64,000 bases of DNA from Candidatus Aalborgicola danicus (GTDB taxonomy: Bacteria; Pseudomonadota; Gammaproteobacteria; Burkholderiales; Burkholderiaceae_C), in the NCBI GenBank assembly GCA_016703945.1, contig JADJBC010000002.1:434001-498000 (forward strand), written 5' to 3'. Position 1 is the stretch's first letter, and every line of letters starts with the position of its first letter. Shown here piece by piece: positions 9,475-17,018 of the stretch. The notes beneath the pieces are model-generated. The model was not told the DNA's origin and did no database searches. It worked only from the letters and a program-made list of their open reading frames with translations. The position numbers and the translations under genes were made by a program.

Positions 9475-10218
9475 CTACCAGCGTTCCATATACGGCCGCA
9501 GGTCCAGCTCAAAGGTCCAGGCATCACGCGGCTGGTTGTGCAGGTGCCAGTAGTTTTCGGCGATGTGGTCGGGGTTCAGGATGCCATCCTGGTCTTTCAG
9601 CGCATAACGTTCGGGGAAGGTGGTGCGGATGAAGTCGGTGTCGATGGCGCCGTCCACCACCACATGGGCAACGTGGATGTTGCGGGGCCCGAGCTCGCGC
9701 GCCATGCTTTGCGCCAGCGCGCGCAACGCATGTTTGGCACCGGCAAAGGCGGCAAAGTTGGCCGAACCCCGCAGGCCCGCCGTGGCCCCGGTGAACAGAA
9801 TCGTGCCACGCCCGCGCGCCACCATGCGTTGGGCGGCGGCCTGTGCGTTCAAAAAACCGCTGAAGCAGGCCATCTCCCAGATCTTGAAGTACTTGCGCGC
9901 CGTCTCTTCCAGAATGCTGCACGGCACATTGGCGCCGATGTTGAACACCAGCACCTCGATGGGGCCATGTTCTGACTCGATCTGCTCGAACAGCGCCTTC
10001 ACATCCTCTTCCTTGCGCGCATCGCTGGCGTAGCCAAAGGCCTGGCCGCCCTCTGCACGGATGCTGTCCACCAGGGGCTGCAGCTTGTCCGCGGTGCGGC
10101 GCGTCACACAAGCGATGAAGCCTTCGCGGGCAAAGCGCCTGGCGATGGCGCCGCCGGTAGAGTCGCCAGCGCCTATGACCAGCGCGACGCGTGCTTGTGG
10201 GGATGCAGGGATTGTCAT
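9475..10218 (-). CDS. short-chain dehydrogenase/reductase
   Basis: A 247-residue NAD(P)-dependent SDR. The cofactor loop is VIGAGDSTGGAIARRF, a variant of TGxxxGxG; FNIGANVP corresponds to the NNAG strand, and the catalytic serine region lies around LFTGATAGLRG. The usual YxxxK is less clear: the equivalent region reads FAGAKHALRALAQSM, keeping the lysine while the tyrosine position appears to be phenylalanine. That pattern is seen in atypical SDRs. The ATG at 10218 follows AGGAG. It sits 34 bases downstream of the TetR gene on the same strand, so the regulator and the enzyme probably share an operon. Confidence 0.85.
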   Translation of the reverse strand: MTIPASPQARVALVIGAGDSTGGAIARRFAREGFIACVTRRTADKLQPLVDSIRAEGGQAFGYASDARKEEDVKALFEQIESEHGPIEVLVFNIGANVPCSILEETARKYFKIWEMACFSGFLNAQAAAQRMVARGRGTILFTGATAGLRGSANFAAFAGAKHALRALAQSMARELGPRNIHVAHVVVDGAIDTDFIRTTFPERYALKDQDGILNPDHIAENYWHLHNQPRDAWTFELDLRPYMERW

Positions 10219-10252
10219 GAAGGGCTCCTGGGCTGAAAGAATGGATAGGGGT

Positions 10253-10837
10253 TTACCGCGGGGGGTTAGCGATGGCGTGGCTGGCAGGCAGCGCCTTGTC
10301 GAGAAAGCGGCGGCTGGCAGAGAGAATTTCCTTGCGGGTGCGGTCACTCTCCACCGCACGCGCCAGCACCAGGGCACCCACACACTGGGCGATCAAGGCC
10401 CAACCGGCATCAGGGTCGCGGGTGCGCTGGCTCCAGCTTTTTTGCGTGCGCTTCAGGGCTGCCTCCACCGTGCTGCGCACTTCGGGGCCGGCCTGGGCAA
10501 TCTCGGCACCCAACGTCGGTAACACGCAGCCTACGTCCGGGTTCATTGCATGGAAGCTGCTGAGGTAGTCGCGCAGGCACTTGGCGACATGGTTGTCGGG
10601 CGAGTCCTGGTCGCCAGCAAGCATGGCGCTGCTGTTGTCCATCTCCTGTGCCACCAGCGCCTCAAACAGGGCCTGCTTGGAGGAGAAGTGGCTGTAAAAA
10701 GCGCCCCCGGTTAGACCAATGGAGGCCATCAGCGCATCGACCCCCGTAGCCTTAAAGCCACCCTTCTTGGCGATGGCGCGGCTGCTGTCCAACAGCTTCT
10801 GGCGGGTCTCTTCCTTGTGGGTCTTGGTATAGCGCAT
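10253..10837 (-). CDS. TetR-family transcriptional repressor
   Basis: A 194-residue TetR regulator. The N-terminal helix-turn-helix is clear: TRQKLLDSSRAIAKKGGF, then GVDALMASIGLTGGAFYSHF and SSKQALFEALV. The C-terminal ligand domain resembles those of regulators controlling detoxification reductases and isomerases. It is transcribed divergently from the HCCA isomerase gene across an 88-base gap with palindromic sites and is upstream of the SDR gene on its own strand. The likely role is to repress both sides until an electrophilic or aromatic inducer binds; that is inference from context. Confidence 0.88.
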   Translation of the reverse strand: MRYTKTHKEETRQKLLDSSRAIAKKGGFKATGVDALMASIGLTGGAFYSHFSSKQALFEALVAQEMDNSSAMLAGDQDSPDNHVAKCLRDYLSSFHAMNPDVGCVLPTLGAEIAQAGPEVRSTVEAALKRTQKSWSQRTRDPDAGWALIAQCVGALVLARAVESDRTRKEILSASRRFLDKALPASHAIANPPR

Positions 10838-10883
10838 GGCGGTCCTTGGGTTTGTCTGGTTGACAAGTCAGAGTCTATAGCAT

Positions 10884-10902
10884 AACGTACGTTTACCAAA
10901 CG
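10884..10902. promoter_or_regulatory. palindromic operator between the divergent TetR and HCCA genes
   Basis: Two overlapping palindromes: AACGTACGTT at 10884-10893 (perfect) and CGTTT-ACC-AAACG at 10890-10902. They lie centrally in the divergent promoter region, as expected for a TetR-type operator serving both directions. Confidence 0.6.
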
Positions 10903-10925
10903 ATCATTTAACCATGGAGCCAACA

Positions 10926-11519
10926 ATGGCAAAAACTGCAGAATTCTTTTTTGACGTAGGCAGCCCCGCCAGCTACCTGGCCTGGACGCAGATGCCCGCC
11001 TTGTGCGCGCAAGCCAATGCAACCCTGGTCTACAAGCCCATGTTGCTAGGCGGCGTGTTCCAGGCCACCGGCAACGCCTCGCCCGCAACCGTTGCGGCAA
11101 AAGGCCGTTACATGACGGTGGACCTGGGCCGATTTGCGCAGCGCTACGGCGTGGACTTCAAGATGAACCCACACTTCCCCATCAACACGCTGCCGTTGAT
11201 GCGCGGCGTGATTGGCATACAGCTGCACCAGCCGGCGCGCTTTGAGGCGTTCCTCAGCGCGGTGTTTACGGCACTGTGGGTACAGGGTGCGAATCTGAAC
11301 GACCCCGCGGTGACGGCAGCCACGCTGGTTGCGGCCGGGTTTGATCCGGCCGAAGTGTTTGCGCTGGTCAACGATGCCGACATCAAGGCCGCGCTGAAAA
11401 CCAATACCGAAGAGGCTGTGGCACGTGGGGTGTTCGGCGCGCCGACCGTGTTTGTGGGAGACGCGATGTTCTTTGGCCAGGACCGGCTGGATTTTGTGCG
11501 GGAAGCCCTGGCCGCTTGA
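10926..11519 (+). CDS. 2-hydroxychromene-2-carboxylate isomerase (DsbA/kappa-GST fold)
   Basis: A 197-residue thioredoxin-fold isomerase. The N-terminus AEFFFDVGSPASYLAW with the active-site serine in place of a CxxC cysteine, the central FPINTLPLMRG and the C-terminal GVFGAPTVFVGDAMFFGQD are characteristic of 2-hydroxychromene-2-carboxylate isomerases, glutathione-dependent enzymes of naphthalene-type degradation. No other aromatic-ring genes are nearby, so the substrate here is probably different. I prefer the ATG at 10926, with GGAG five bases upstream, over the in-frame ATG at 10914. Likely controlled by the divergent TetR repressor. Confidence 0.85.
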   Translation: MAKTAEFFFDVGSPASYLAWTQMPALCAQANATLVYKPMLLGGVFQATGNASPATVAAKGRYMTVDLGRFAQRYGVDFKMNPHFPINTLPLMRGVIGIQLHQPARFEAFLSAVFTALWVQGANLNDPAVTAATLVAAGFDPAEVFALVNDADIKAALKTNTEEAVARGVFGAPTVFVGDAMFFGQDRLDFVREALAA

Positions 11520-11545
11520 GCCGGTTGACCCGGACCAGCGGCAAC

Positions 11546-12001
11546 TCAGAGGCGCAAGGTCATGAAAACGCTATGTGGGTCTTGGGCGTAATCCGCAAAC
11601 GGGCCGCAGGGGGTGAAGCCAAAACTGGCATACAGCCTTTGCGCCGGGTGAAAGGCCTCAACTGAGCCAGTTTCCAGGCTCAACCGTTCATAGCCACGTG
11701 ACCGGGCCACCGCGATGATGTGGGCCAGGATGGCACGCCCCGCACCCTTACGCCGCAGGGTAGCTGGCGTGCGCATGGACTTGATTTCGCCGTGTCGGGG
11801 GTCGAGTTCCTTGAGCGCACCACAACCCAGCAGCAACTGGTCTTCCCAGGCCGACCAGAACACGATGCCGGGCTGACGCAGCTTGTCCAGGTCCAACGCA
11901 TGCACACTCTCGGGCGGCGAGAGGGCGTACATGGCCTGCAGGTGCTCATCGAGCAGCGCATGCACCTGGGAGCGGGTCAGGTCGTCAATTTCAATCTGCA
12001 T
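11546..12001 (-). CDS. GNAT-family N-acetyltransferase
   Basis: A 151-residue acetyltransferase. The acetyl-CoA loop is visible as TPATLRRKGAGRAILAHI (the R/Q-x-x-G-x-G/A pattern), preceded by the strand GEIKSMRTP and followed by LSLETGSVEAFHPAQRLYAS and FGFTPCGPF. The TGS-F-PA-LY-FGF arrangement resembles small GNATs of the YafP/PhnO-like groups. Its substrate is unknown. It is convergent with the HCCA isomerase gene. An R1 repeat lies upstream, between this gene and the EamA transporter. Confidence 0.85.
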   Translation of the reverse strand: MQIEIDDLTRSQVHALLDEHLQAMYALSPPESVHALDLDKLRQPGIVFWSAWEDQLLLGCGALKELDPRHGEIKSMRTPATLRRKGAGRAILAHIIAVARSRGYERLSLETGSVEAFHPAQRLYASFGFTPCGPFADYAQDPHSVFMTLRL

Positions 12002-12032
12002 GGTGTCCGGGGCTAAATGTTACTGGTTAAAT

Positions 12033-12087
12033 TCGGCGCTAGCCCCCGTAAAACATGATGATATAGCTATATTTTTTATAGCAAATC
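12033..12087 (-). repeat. R1 dispersed repeat, intergenic copy
   Basis: Reverse-strand R1: on that strand it reads TTTGCTATAAAAAATATAGC, then a degraded middle, then TTTTACGGGGGCTAGCGCC. It fills the space between the GNAT and EamA genes. Confidence 0.65.
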
Positions 12088-12091
12088 CCAT

Positions 12092-13045
12092 TCAGGGCGC
12101 AGGTTCACAGGCACGGCGTCGGCTTGGCCCCACGCTCAGCAAAAAGCGTACCACAGCCGGTCCGTACAGGATCATGCCCAGGGCCGCGGCAATCAGCGGC
12201 AGCGCCGCAAACACCCAGCCGTTAAGCTGCTCGTGGCCGATACCAGCCCCCACCAGCAGGGCCACTGCCGGGTTCACAAACGAGTAGCTGCCCGCCAGCG
12301 CGGCGGTGGTGTTCTGCAGCAGCCACAGATAGGCATTGAGTGCGATCAGCGTGCCAAACACCAACAAGTAGGTCCACGCCATCCAGGCCGTGGCGCTGGC
12401 GTTGAACAGACCTGCCACCGGCTCCAGCCAGGCCGCAACCGCCAACGCCAGCGCGCCACCCAGCAACCACTCTGCGGCAGAGGCCATGGCCGGACCCGGC
12501 AGGTCCAGACGACGCGACGCATACGAACCCAGGCTCCAGCACAGCGGCGCGCCAAAGGCGGCCAGCGCCCCTATCCAGTTGGCGGAGAAATCGCCTTCCA
12601 GCGACAACAATACCGCTCCGCCAACACCCAGGCCCAAGCCTATCCAACTTGTCAGCGGCACACGCTCACCGCCGATGCGCGTCCACAGCGCCAGCCACAT
12701 GGGCATGGTGGTGACCACGGTGGCCATCAGGCCCGAGCCAATGCCATGGCTTTGCGCCACCATGACCAGCGTCATCGCCCCAAACACCATCAAGCCCCCC
12801 ACCAGACCGGCATTGCGCCACTGCCGCGCCGTGGGTAGGCGCTCGCCCCGCCACAAGGCCCAAGCCAGCATGACAACGCCGGCCAGCACGAAACGGGTGC
12901 CATTCATCCACAGGGGCGGCATGCTTTGCAAGGCAATACCAATGGCGAAGTAGGTCGTACCCCAGACGATGTAAACCAGCAACAGCGCCGTCACCAGCGC
13001 CGCCATGCCGTTCTTAGCCGCCTTGTTCTGAAAATTCGTTGGCAT
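12092..13045 (-). CDS. EamA/DMT-family inner-membrane transporter
   Basis: A 317-residue ten-helix drug/metabolite transporter with two EamA repeats; the first begins LVYIVWGTTYFAIGIAL, a strong YedA/RhaT-like opening, and the second near residue 165. YedA-like members are proposed amino-acid or metabolite exporters. I chose the ATG at 13045, which follows GGAAGG, over an in-frame TTG at 13054. It is divergent from an Lrp-type regulator whose start is 61 bases away, and Lrp-exporter pairs of this kind commonly control amino-acid efflux. That pairing suggests an amino acid or analogue as substrate. Confidence 0.85.
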   Translation of the reverse strand: MPTNFQNKAAKNGMAALVTALLLVYIVWGTTYFAIGIALQSMPPLWMNGTRFVLAGVVMLAWALWRGERLPTARQWRNAGLVGGLMVFGAMTLVMVAQSHGIGSGLMATVVTTMPMWLALWTRIGGERVPLTSWIGLGLGVGGAVLLSLEGDFSANWIGALAAFGAPLCWSLGSYASRRLDLPGPAMASAAEWLLGGALALAVAAWLEPVAGLFNASATAWMAWTYLLVFGTLIALNAYLWLLQNTTAALAGSYSFVNPAVALLVGAGIGHEQLNGWVFAALPLIAAALGMILYGPAVVRFLLSVGPSRRRACEPAP

Positions 13046-13106
13046 ATCAGTCAACCTTCCGTAAAATTTACTGCAAACATCCGCAATTACCCAATAATAC
13101 CTATAA

Positions 13107-13577
13107 ATGTCAACTTTTCAAGAAAATTTACGGATAGATGATGTCGACGGAAGAATTATTTCCGCTTTAGGCTCAGACAGCCGACGTTCTTACTCCGATG
13201 TCGGTGCAGAAGTGGGTTTGTCGACGGCTGCAGTGCACGAACGGGTCAAGAAGATGCTGGAGCGCGGCGTGATCCAACGCTTTTCGCTGCAGGTAGACCA
13301 CGACGCTGTGGGTCTGAACTTCACCGCTTTTGTCGCCATCCGCAACGACGGCGGCGCGCATTGCCGCGAGATTGCGCCACGCCTGCGTGAGATTGCCGCT
13401 GTGCAGGAACTGCACAGCGTGGCCGGTGAATACGATTTTTTGGCCAAGGTGCGCACCCGTCATGCACGCGACCTCGAAGGGGTGCTTTACCAGATCAAGT
13501 CGATTCCTGGCGTGGCGCGCACCACCAGCACGGTGGTGCTCAATACGGAGTTCGAGGGGCAGCCGCTGAAGATTTAG
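13107..13577 (+). CDS. Lrp/AsnC-family transcriptional regulator
   Basis: A 156-residue Lrp-type regulator: an N-terminal helix-turn-helix (DDVDGRIISALGSDSRRSYS, VGLSTAAVHERVKKMLERGV) and a C-terminal RAM ligand domain ending in VARTTSTVVLNTEFEGQPLK. Divergent from the EamA exporter across an AT-rich 61-base gap, which probably contains the shared operator. By analogy with other such pairs it would sense an amino acid and control the exporter; the sequence does not say which one. No strong Shine-Dalgarno sequence precedes the ATG. Confidence 0.9.
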   Translation: MSTFQENLRIDDVDGRIISALGSDSRRSYSDVGAEVGLSTAAVHERVKKMLERGVIQRFSLQVDHDAVGLNFTAFVAIRNDGGAHCREIAPRLREIAAVQELHSVAGEYDFLAKVRTRHARDLEGVLYQIKSIPGVARTTSTVVLNTEFEGQPLKI

Positions 13578-13610
13578 AGGGCTGGGATGGTGATTTGATA
13601 CTCCGGGGCG

Positions 13611-14153
13611 CTATGACGTTGCCCAGGCAAAAGCAATGACGGCGGCGATCATGATCACCCCGAGAATGATATTTGTCGTTGCAGGTCGGCGCGCGCTTGG
13701 CACAGTCGGAAGCAGCACAACTGGACGCCTACCCGGAGCAATGGGGCTGGAGGGATAAAGAGATAACGCTTCTGAAACCAGACCGCCAACGCTTGGTGGC
13801 AGATTGGAATTTGAAACTTGAAACAAGCCCAATAGATACTCTCTGTCGAAGGTGTCGTCACTGCGACGAAGAATCGGAGTCACGTTCTTCGATGCGTTTG
13901 TCGGCCCGCTATCGACCACTGCGTGGTCGAAACCTTTCTCAGGCTCCCATGTAAGCGCGTACTCAGTCGTCCTTTTTTCGTAGCAGAGTTGGAATTTGAA
14001 TGGGCGGTCAAATTCGTCAACCCAAACGATCAGATCCATGCTCCGTGTGAAGAACCAACGCCGCTTCGCCTCGTCCGCATGCTGCCTGACGCCAGATAGC
14101 TCACAGAGTTGTTCGGGGTCGTCGCTCATTGTGGGATCCACGGAAAGACGCAT
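13611..14153 (-). CDS. hypothetical tail-anchored protein
   Basis: I do not recognise this 180-residue protein. The N-terminal half is soluble, with RRWFFTRSMDLIVWVDEFDR and FKFQLCYEKRTTEYALTW, giving a beta-strand-like pattern. The middle is Pro/Ser-rich, and the C-terminus is one hydrophobic helix (ATTNIILGVIMIAAVIAFAW) ending a few residues before the stop, so the protein is probably tail-anchored with its body in the cytosol. An in-frame ATG at 14129 is an equally possible start. It sits between the Lrp gene and a pseudogene, within a small accessory patch. Confidence 0.5.
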   Translation of the reverse strand: MRLSVDPTMSDDPEQLCELSGVRQHADEAKRRWFFTRSMDLIVWVDEFDRPFKFQLCYEKRTTEYALTWEPEKGFDHAVVDSGPTNASKNVTPILRRSDDTFDREYLLGLFQVSNSNLPPSVGGLVSEALSLYPSSPIAPGRRPVVLLPTVPSARRPATTNIILGVIMIAAVIAFAWATS

Positions 14154-14160
14154 AGGAAAC

Positions 14161-14460
14161 TCAGCCGCATGAAGTCAAGTATGGTACAGGGGCCACGCGT
14201 TCCCTGGCCCGCGCGTGTTCCCGCTTGAGTTGCGCCACATAGTCCGCAGTGGACTGGACCTTGTTGACGTCAGCAATGCCCTGACCACAACCCCAGATGT
14301 CCTTCCAGGCGTTGGACTTGTGGCCGCCAAAGTTTGTCTTGCTCGGATCGCTCTCAGACAGGTTGGCGGGGTCCAACCCCGCCGCGCGGATGCTGGGCGC
14401 CAGATAGTTGCCGCATACGCCGGTAAACATGCGAACAGCAGCTGTTTTGGCTTCGTCGGG
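14161..14460 (-). pseudogene. C-terminal remnant of a nitronate monooxygenase
   Basis: About 90 codons closely match the last quarter of the intact nitronate monooxygenase at 17019-17972: NYLAPSIRAAGLDPANL, SDPSKTNFGG and KDIWGCGQGI, then VNKVQSTADYVAQLKRE. Upstream, PDEAKTAAVR echoes the intact gene's DEARAADAY but is joined directly to FTGV, so an internal stretch of about 20 codons is deleted. The extreme C-terminus has shifted frame. The rest of the enzyme is absent: the vapC stop codon lies immediately upstream. This is a dead partial duplicate. Confidence 0.85.
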
Positions 14461-14465
14461 AGGCG

Positions 14466-14870
14466 CTAGACAATGGCCAGCCCGGCCAACTGGGCAGCCG
14501 CGCGCAGGGCAGCATCCTGGGTGGCAATGGGCAGGCCATGGCGCATGGCCAGCTCCAGATAGGCGGCGTCATAGCTGCTGAGCTGGTAACGCATGGCCAG
14601 CTCAAACAGTTGGCGCTGACCCGGCGCCGGACCGGAATCAATGTCAATCGGCAACTCGGCCAACGCGTCCAGAATCTCGCGGCCTTGTTGCTGACTGAGT
14701 TTGCCGCGCGTGCACACGGTTTTGAGTACGTTGGCCAATTCCAGTTGCCACAGGGCCGGCACCAGGGCCCGGTCCTGGGTCAGACGTAGCGCCACAGCAC
14801 GGGTGTAATCGCTGGCCTGGTCGGCCACGTACCAGCCGGTCACCACCGAGTTGTCCAGTACAAAGGGCAT
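14466..14870 (-). CDS. vapC: PIN-domain toxin, VapC family
   Basis: A 134-residue PIN-domain endoribonuclease. The acidic residues that bind metal are visible: the aspartate in FVLDNSVV, the glutamate in ALWQLELANVL and the later SSYDAAYLELAMRHGLPIA with DAALRAAA. VapC toxins cleave tRNA or rRNA when freed from antitoxin. Its start codon shares one base with the antitoxin stop (TGATG), the usual toxin-antitoxin coupling. The stop lies next to a nitronate monooxygenase remnant, suggesting the cassette arrived at, or helped remodel, that locus. Confidence 0.88.
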   Translation of the reverse strand: MPFVLDNSVVTGWYVADQASDYTRAVALRLTQDRALVPALWQLELANVLKTVCTRGKLSQQQGREILDALAELPIDIDSGPAPGQRQLFELAMRYQLSSYDAAYLELAMRHGLPIATQDAALRAAAQLAGLAIV

Positions 14871-15124
14871 CAGTCGCGGCCCGACTCAATCGCCTCGCGT
14901 AGCGTCCCACCCAAGGCGGTGCCTTGGGCTATGGTCTGCAAGCGCTGCAAGCTGTTTGCCACGCGCAAGCTTTGCTCATGCGGGGTGGCACTGAGTGTCT
15001 GGATTGCCACCAGTCGAGCCACCGGCGCTCCGTGGCGTGTGATCGTGATCTCCTCGCCCTGCTCGACAGCGGCAATTAACTCGGAAAAGCGGTTCTTGGC
15101 TTCAAACACGGCAACGGCTTTCAT
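14870..15124 (-). CDS. Phd/YefM-type antitoxin
   Basis: An 84-residue antitoxin. The N-terminal DNA-binding part reads AVAVFEAKNRFSELIAAVEQ, then GEEITITRHGAPVARLVAI, the classical Phd/YefM arrangement; the C-terminal half (LRVANSLQRLQTIAQGTALG) would wrap the toxin. It is first in the operon, immediately upstream of vapC, and probably represses the pair with the toxin as co-repressor. Confidence 0.88.
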   Translation of the reverse strand: MKAVAVFEAKNRFSELIAAVEQGEEITITRHGAPVARLVAIQTLSATPHEQSLRVANSLQRLQTIAQGTALGGTLREAIESGRD

Positions 15125-15138
15125 GCGGCACTCCCAAA

Positions 15139-15182
15139 TTATGGCTAGCTATATTTTAAATCGCAGCATAGCGCATTGCAAG
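15139..15182 (+). repeat. R1 dispersed repeat, degraded copy
   Basis: GCTAGCTATATTTTAAATCG followed by CAGCATAGCGCATTGC aligns with the 5' half of R1; the GGGGGCTAG end is missing. It lies just upstream of the antitoxin start, in the toxin-antitoxin promoter region. Confidence 0.35.
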
Positions 15183-15350
15183 CCCAAGCCCGGTGTCAAG
15201 GTGTGTGTGACCACGGCGTGCCACTACCAGAAGGCCTGGACGGTCCAGGCCGCGCTGCAACGGATTGACGGAGGGGGCCCGGGGGTTTGGAAAATCACCA
15301 TTTGTTATGCTGCGCCAACCCAACGTATCCCCGCCTGAGGAGACAAACTC

Positions 15351-16271
15351 GTGCACCTGCCTTCGCGTTTGAACCGCCTTCTCTTCGGACTGGCCTGCGT
15401 TCTTTGTCTATTGGGATGGACGGGCAACCCCGCAGTCGCCCAGACGCCATCACCCCCCAGCACACCGGCCCTGATGCTGGCCAAGGTCTACCACCCCGGC
15501 GTCGACCTGGCCGACTACTGGGTCAGCGAGAAATACGACGGCGTGCGCGGCTATTGGGACGGCCAACAACTGCTGACCCGGGGCGGTGAGCGTGTCCAGG
15601 CCCCCGCCTGGTTCACCGAAGGCTGGCCCCGCTCGCCGCTGGACGGCGAACTGTGGGCGGGCCGCGGCCAGTTTGCCAGGGCCAGTTCCACCGTGCGTCA
15701 GCAGATGCCGCATGACGCGGCCTGGCGGGGTATGCGCTTCATGGTGTTTGACATGCCTGGACACGCCGGAACATTTACCGAGCGCATTGCGGCACTCAAC
15801 GCGGCCGTGACCCAGATCCACCAGCCCTGGGTCGTGGCTGTCGTGCAAACCCGTGCCACGACCCACGCCGCCCTGCTGGCACAGATGCACCGCGTGGTGA
15901 AAGCCGGTGGTGAGGGTTTGATGCTGCACCGGGGCGCGTCGCTGTACACCGCCGCGCGCAACGACGATTTGCTAAAAGTGAAGCCGCATGAAGACGCCGA
16001 AGCGCGCGTGGTGGGCCACCAAGCCGGGCGCGGCAAGTACGCCGGCATGTTGGGCGCCTTGGTGGTGGAAAGTATGGCCAGCGGCAATGCCGCAGCAGCT
16101 GGCCTACGTTTCAAGATCGGCACAGGCCTGTCGGATACGCAGCGCCGCCATCCGCCACCGGTGGGCAGTGTGGTGACCTACCGGTTTCGGGGGTTAACCG
16201 ATGCCGGTGTGCCGCGCTTTGCCAGTTTTGTGCGGGTGGCGTCGGACCCGTCAGAGTCGGTAGCGAAGTAG
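15351..16271 (+). CDS. periplasmic ATP-dependent DNA ligase (Lig E type)
   Basis: A 306-residue minimal ATP-dependent DNA ligase with a secretion signal (LLFGLACVLCLLGWTGNPAVAQ), so it acts in the periplasm. Nucleotidyltransferase motifs: I is EKYDGVRGYWDG with the adenylated lysine, III is PLDGELWAG, IV is GGEGLMLHR, V is LLKVKPHEDAEARVVGH. A small OB domain closes the protein, with VGSVVTYRFRGLTDAG containing motif VI-like residues. Lig E enzymes have been linked to extracellular DNA and competence; this window also carries comEC. The start is a GTG after GAGGAGAC. There is no operon partner. Confidence 0.88.
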   Translation: MHLPSRLNRLLFGLACVLCLLGWTGNPAVAQTPSPPSTPALMLAKVYHPGVDLADYWVSEKYDGVRGYWDGQQLLTRGGERVQAPAWFTEGWPRSPLDGELWAGRGQFARASSTVRQQMPHDAAWRGMRFMVFDMPGHAGTFTERIAALNAAVTQIHQPWVVAVVQTRATTHAALLAQMHRVVKAGGEGLMLHRGASLYTAARNDDLLKVKPHEDAEARVVGHQAGRGKYAGMLGALVVESMASGNAAAAGLRFKIGTGLSDTQRRHPPPVGSVVTYRFRGLTDAGVPRFASFVRVASDPSESVAK

Positions 16272-16304
16272 GCAGGAGAGCATAGGGTTTCCACTCATAA
16301 AATC

Positions 16305-16345
16305 ACTTGTATTTTTACAGCTGCATATAAGCATTTAGTAATTTA
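16305..16345 (+). repeat. possible degraded R1 repeat
   Basis: CTTGTATTTTTACAGCTGC followed by ATATAAGC resembles the 5' half of R1, but only about 25 bases align and the 3' half is absent. Listed as a weak candidate in the 147-base gap before the rhodanese gene. Confidence 0.2.
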
Positions 16346-16418
16346 TTGCCGGTAATATTTCACTGGATGGCTTGGCCTTGTGCTGCAAATGCCGTTGTTT
16401 TTTCAATATGGAGTACAC

Positions 16419-16994
16419 ATGAAAATTTCTTCCTTGCTCGCAGCCCTTGCGCTGGCCAGTGGTTTCGTAACCACCGTGCATGCAGCGGACCCGGAGTATC
16501 TGCGCATCATCGGCACAGACACCAAATTTGTGGTGAAAAATGCTGCTGGCAAAGAAACCGTCATCCAGCGCGTGATGACTCCTTGCGCTAAAAACAAAGG
16601 CTGGTTGCAGCCTTTGGTGCCCGTGCCCGGCGTGCACCCGGTGACCGAAATCGAAATGTTGGGCGCTATGAACGACCGCGATGCACTGGTGGTGGACATG
16701 CGTGAGCCTGAAGACCGCGCCAACGGCACCATCCCCGGCTCCATGCACATCGTCTACACCGAAGTGTCTGGTCGCATGAATGAACTGGGCTGCACCAAGA
16801 CCGCAGGCAAGTGGGACTGCGCTACAGCCAAGAAGGTCTACGCCTTCTGCAACGGACCTGTGTGTCCCCAAAGCCCCACTGCCATTTTGGCGATGACGCG
16901 TGACGGCTACCCTGCTGACAAGATTTACTACTACCGTGGCGGCATGCTGGACTGGGCTGCACTGGGCTTCCCAGTGGTCAGCGGCGATTTCTAG
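16419..16994 (+). CDS. periplasmic rhodanese-like protein
   Basis: A 191-residue secreted rhodanese-domain protein. The signal peptide is MKISSLLAALALASGFVTTV with cleavage after HAA. The rhodanese fold carries VVDMREPEDRANGTIPGSMH and the catalytic loop FCNGPVCPQSPTAI, in which two cysteines stand in and near the active position, and closes with YYYRGGMLDWAALGFPVV. Such proteins handle sulfane sulfur or cyanide in the periplasm. I chose the ATG at 16419, after GGAG, because it begins the signal peptide. Confidence 0.85.
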   Translation: MKISSLLAALALASGFVTTVHAADPEYLRIIGTDTKFVVKNAAGKETVIQRVMTPCAKNKGWLQPLVPVPGVHPVTEIEMLGAMNDRDALVVDMREPEDRANGTIPGSMHIVYTEVSGRMNELGCTKTAGKWDCATAKKVYAFCNGPVCPQSPTAILAMTRDGYPADKIYYYRGGMLDWAALGFPVVSGDF

Positions 16995-17018
16995 AGTTCC
17001 CGGCCAGCCCGCGCTGCC

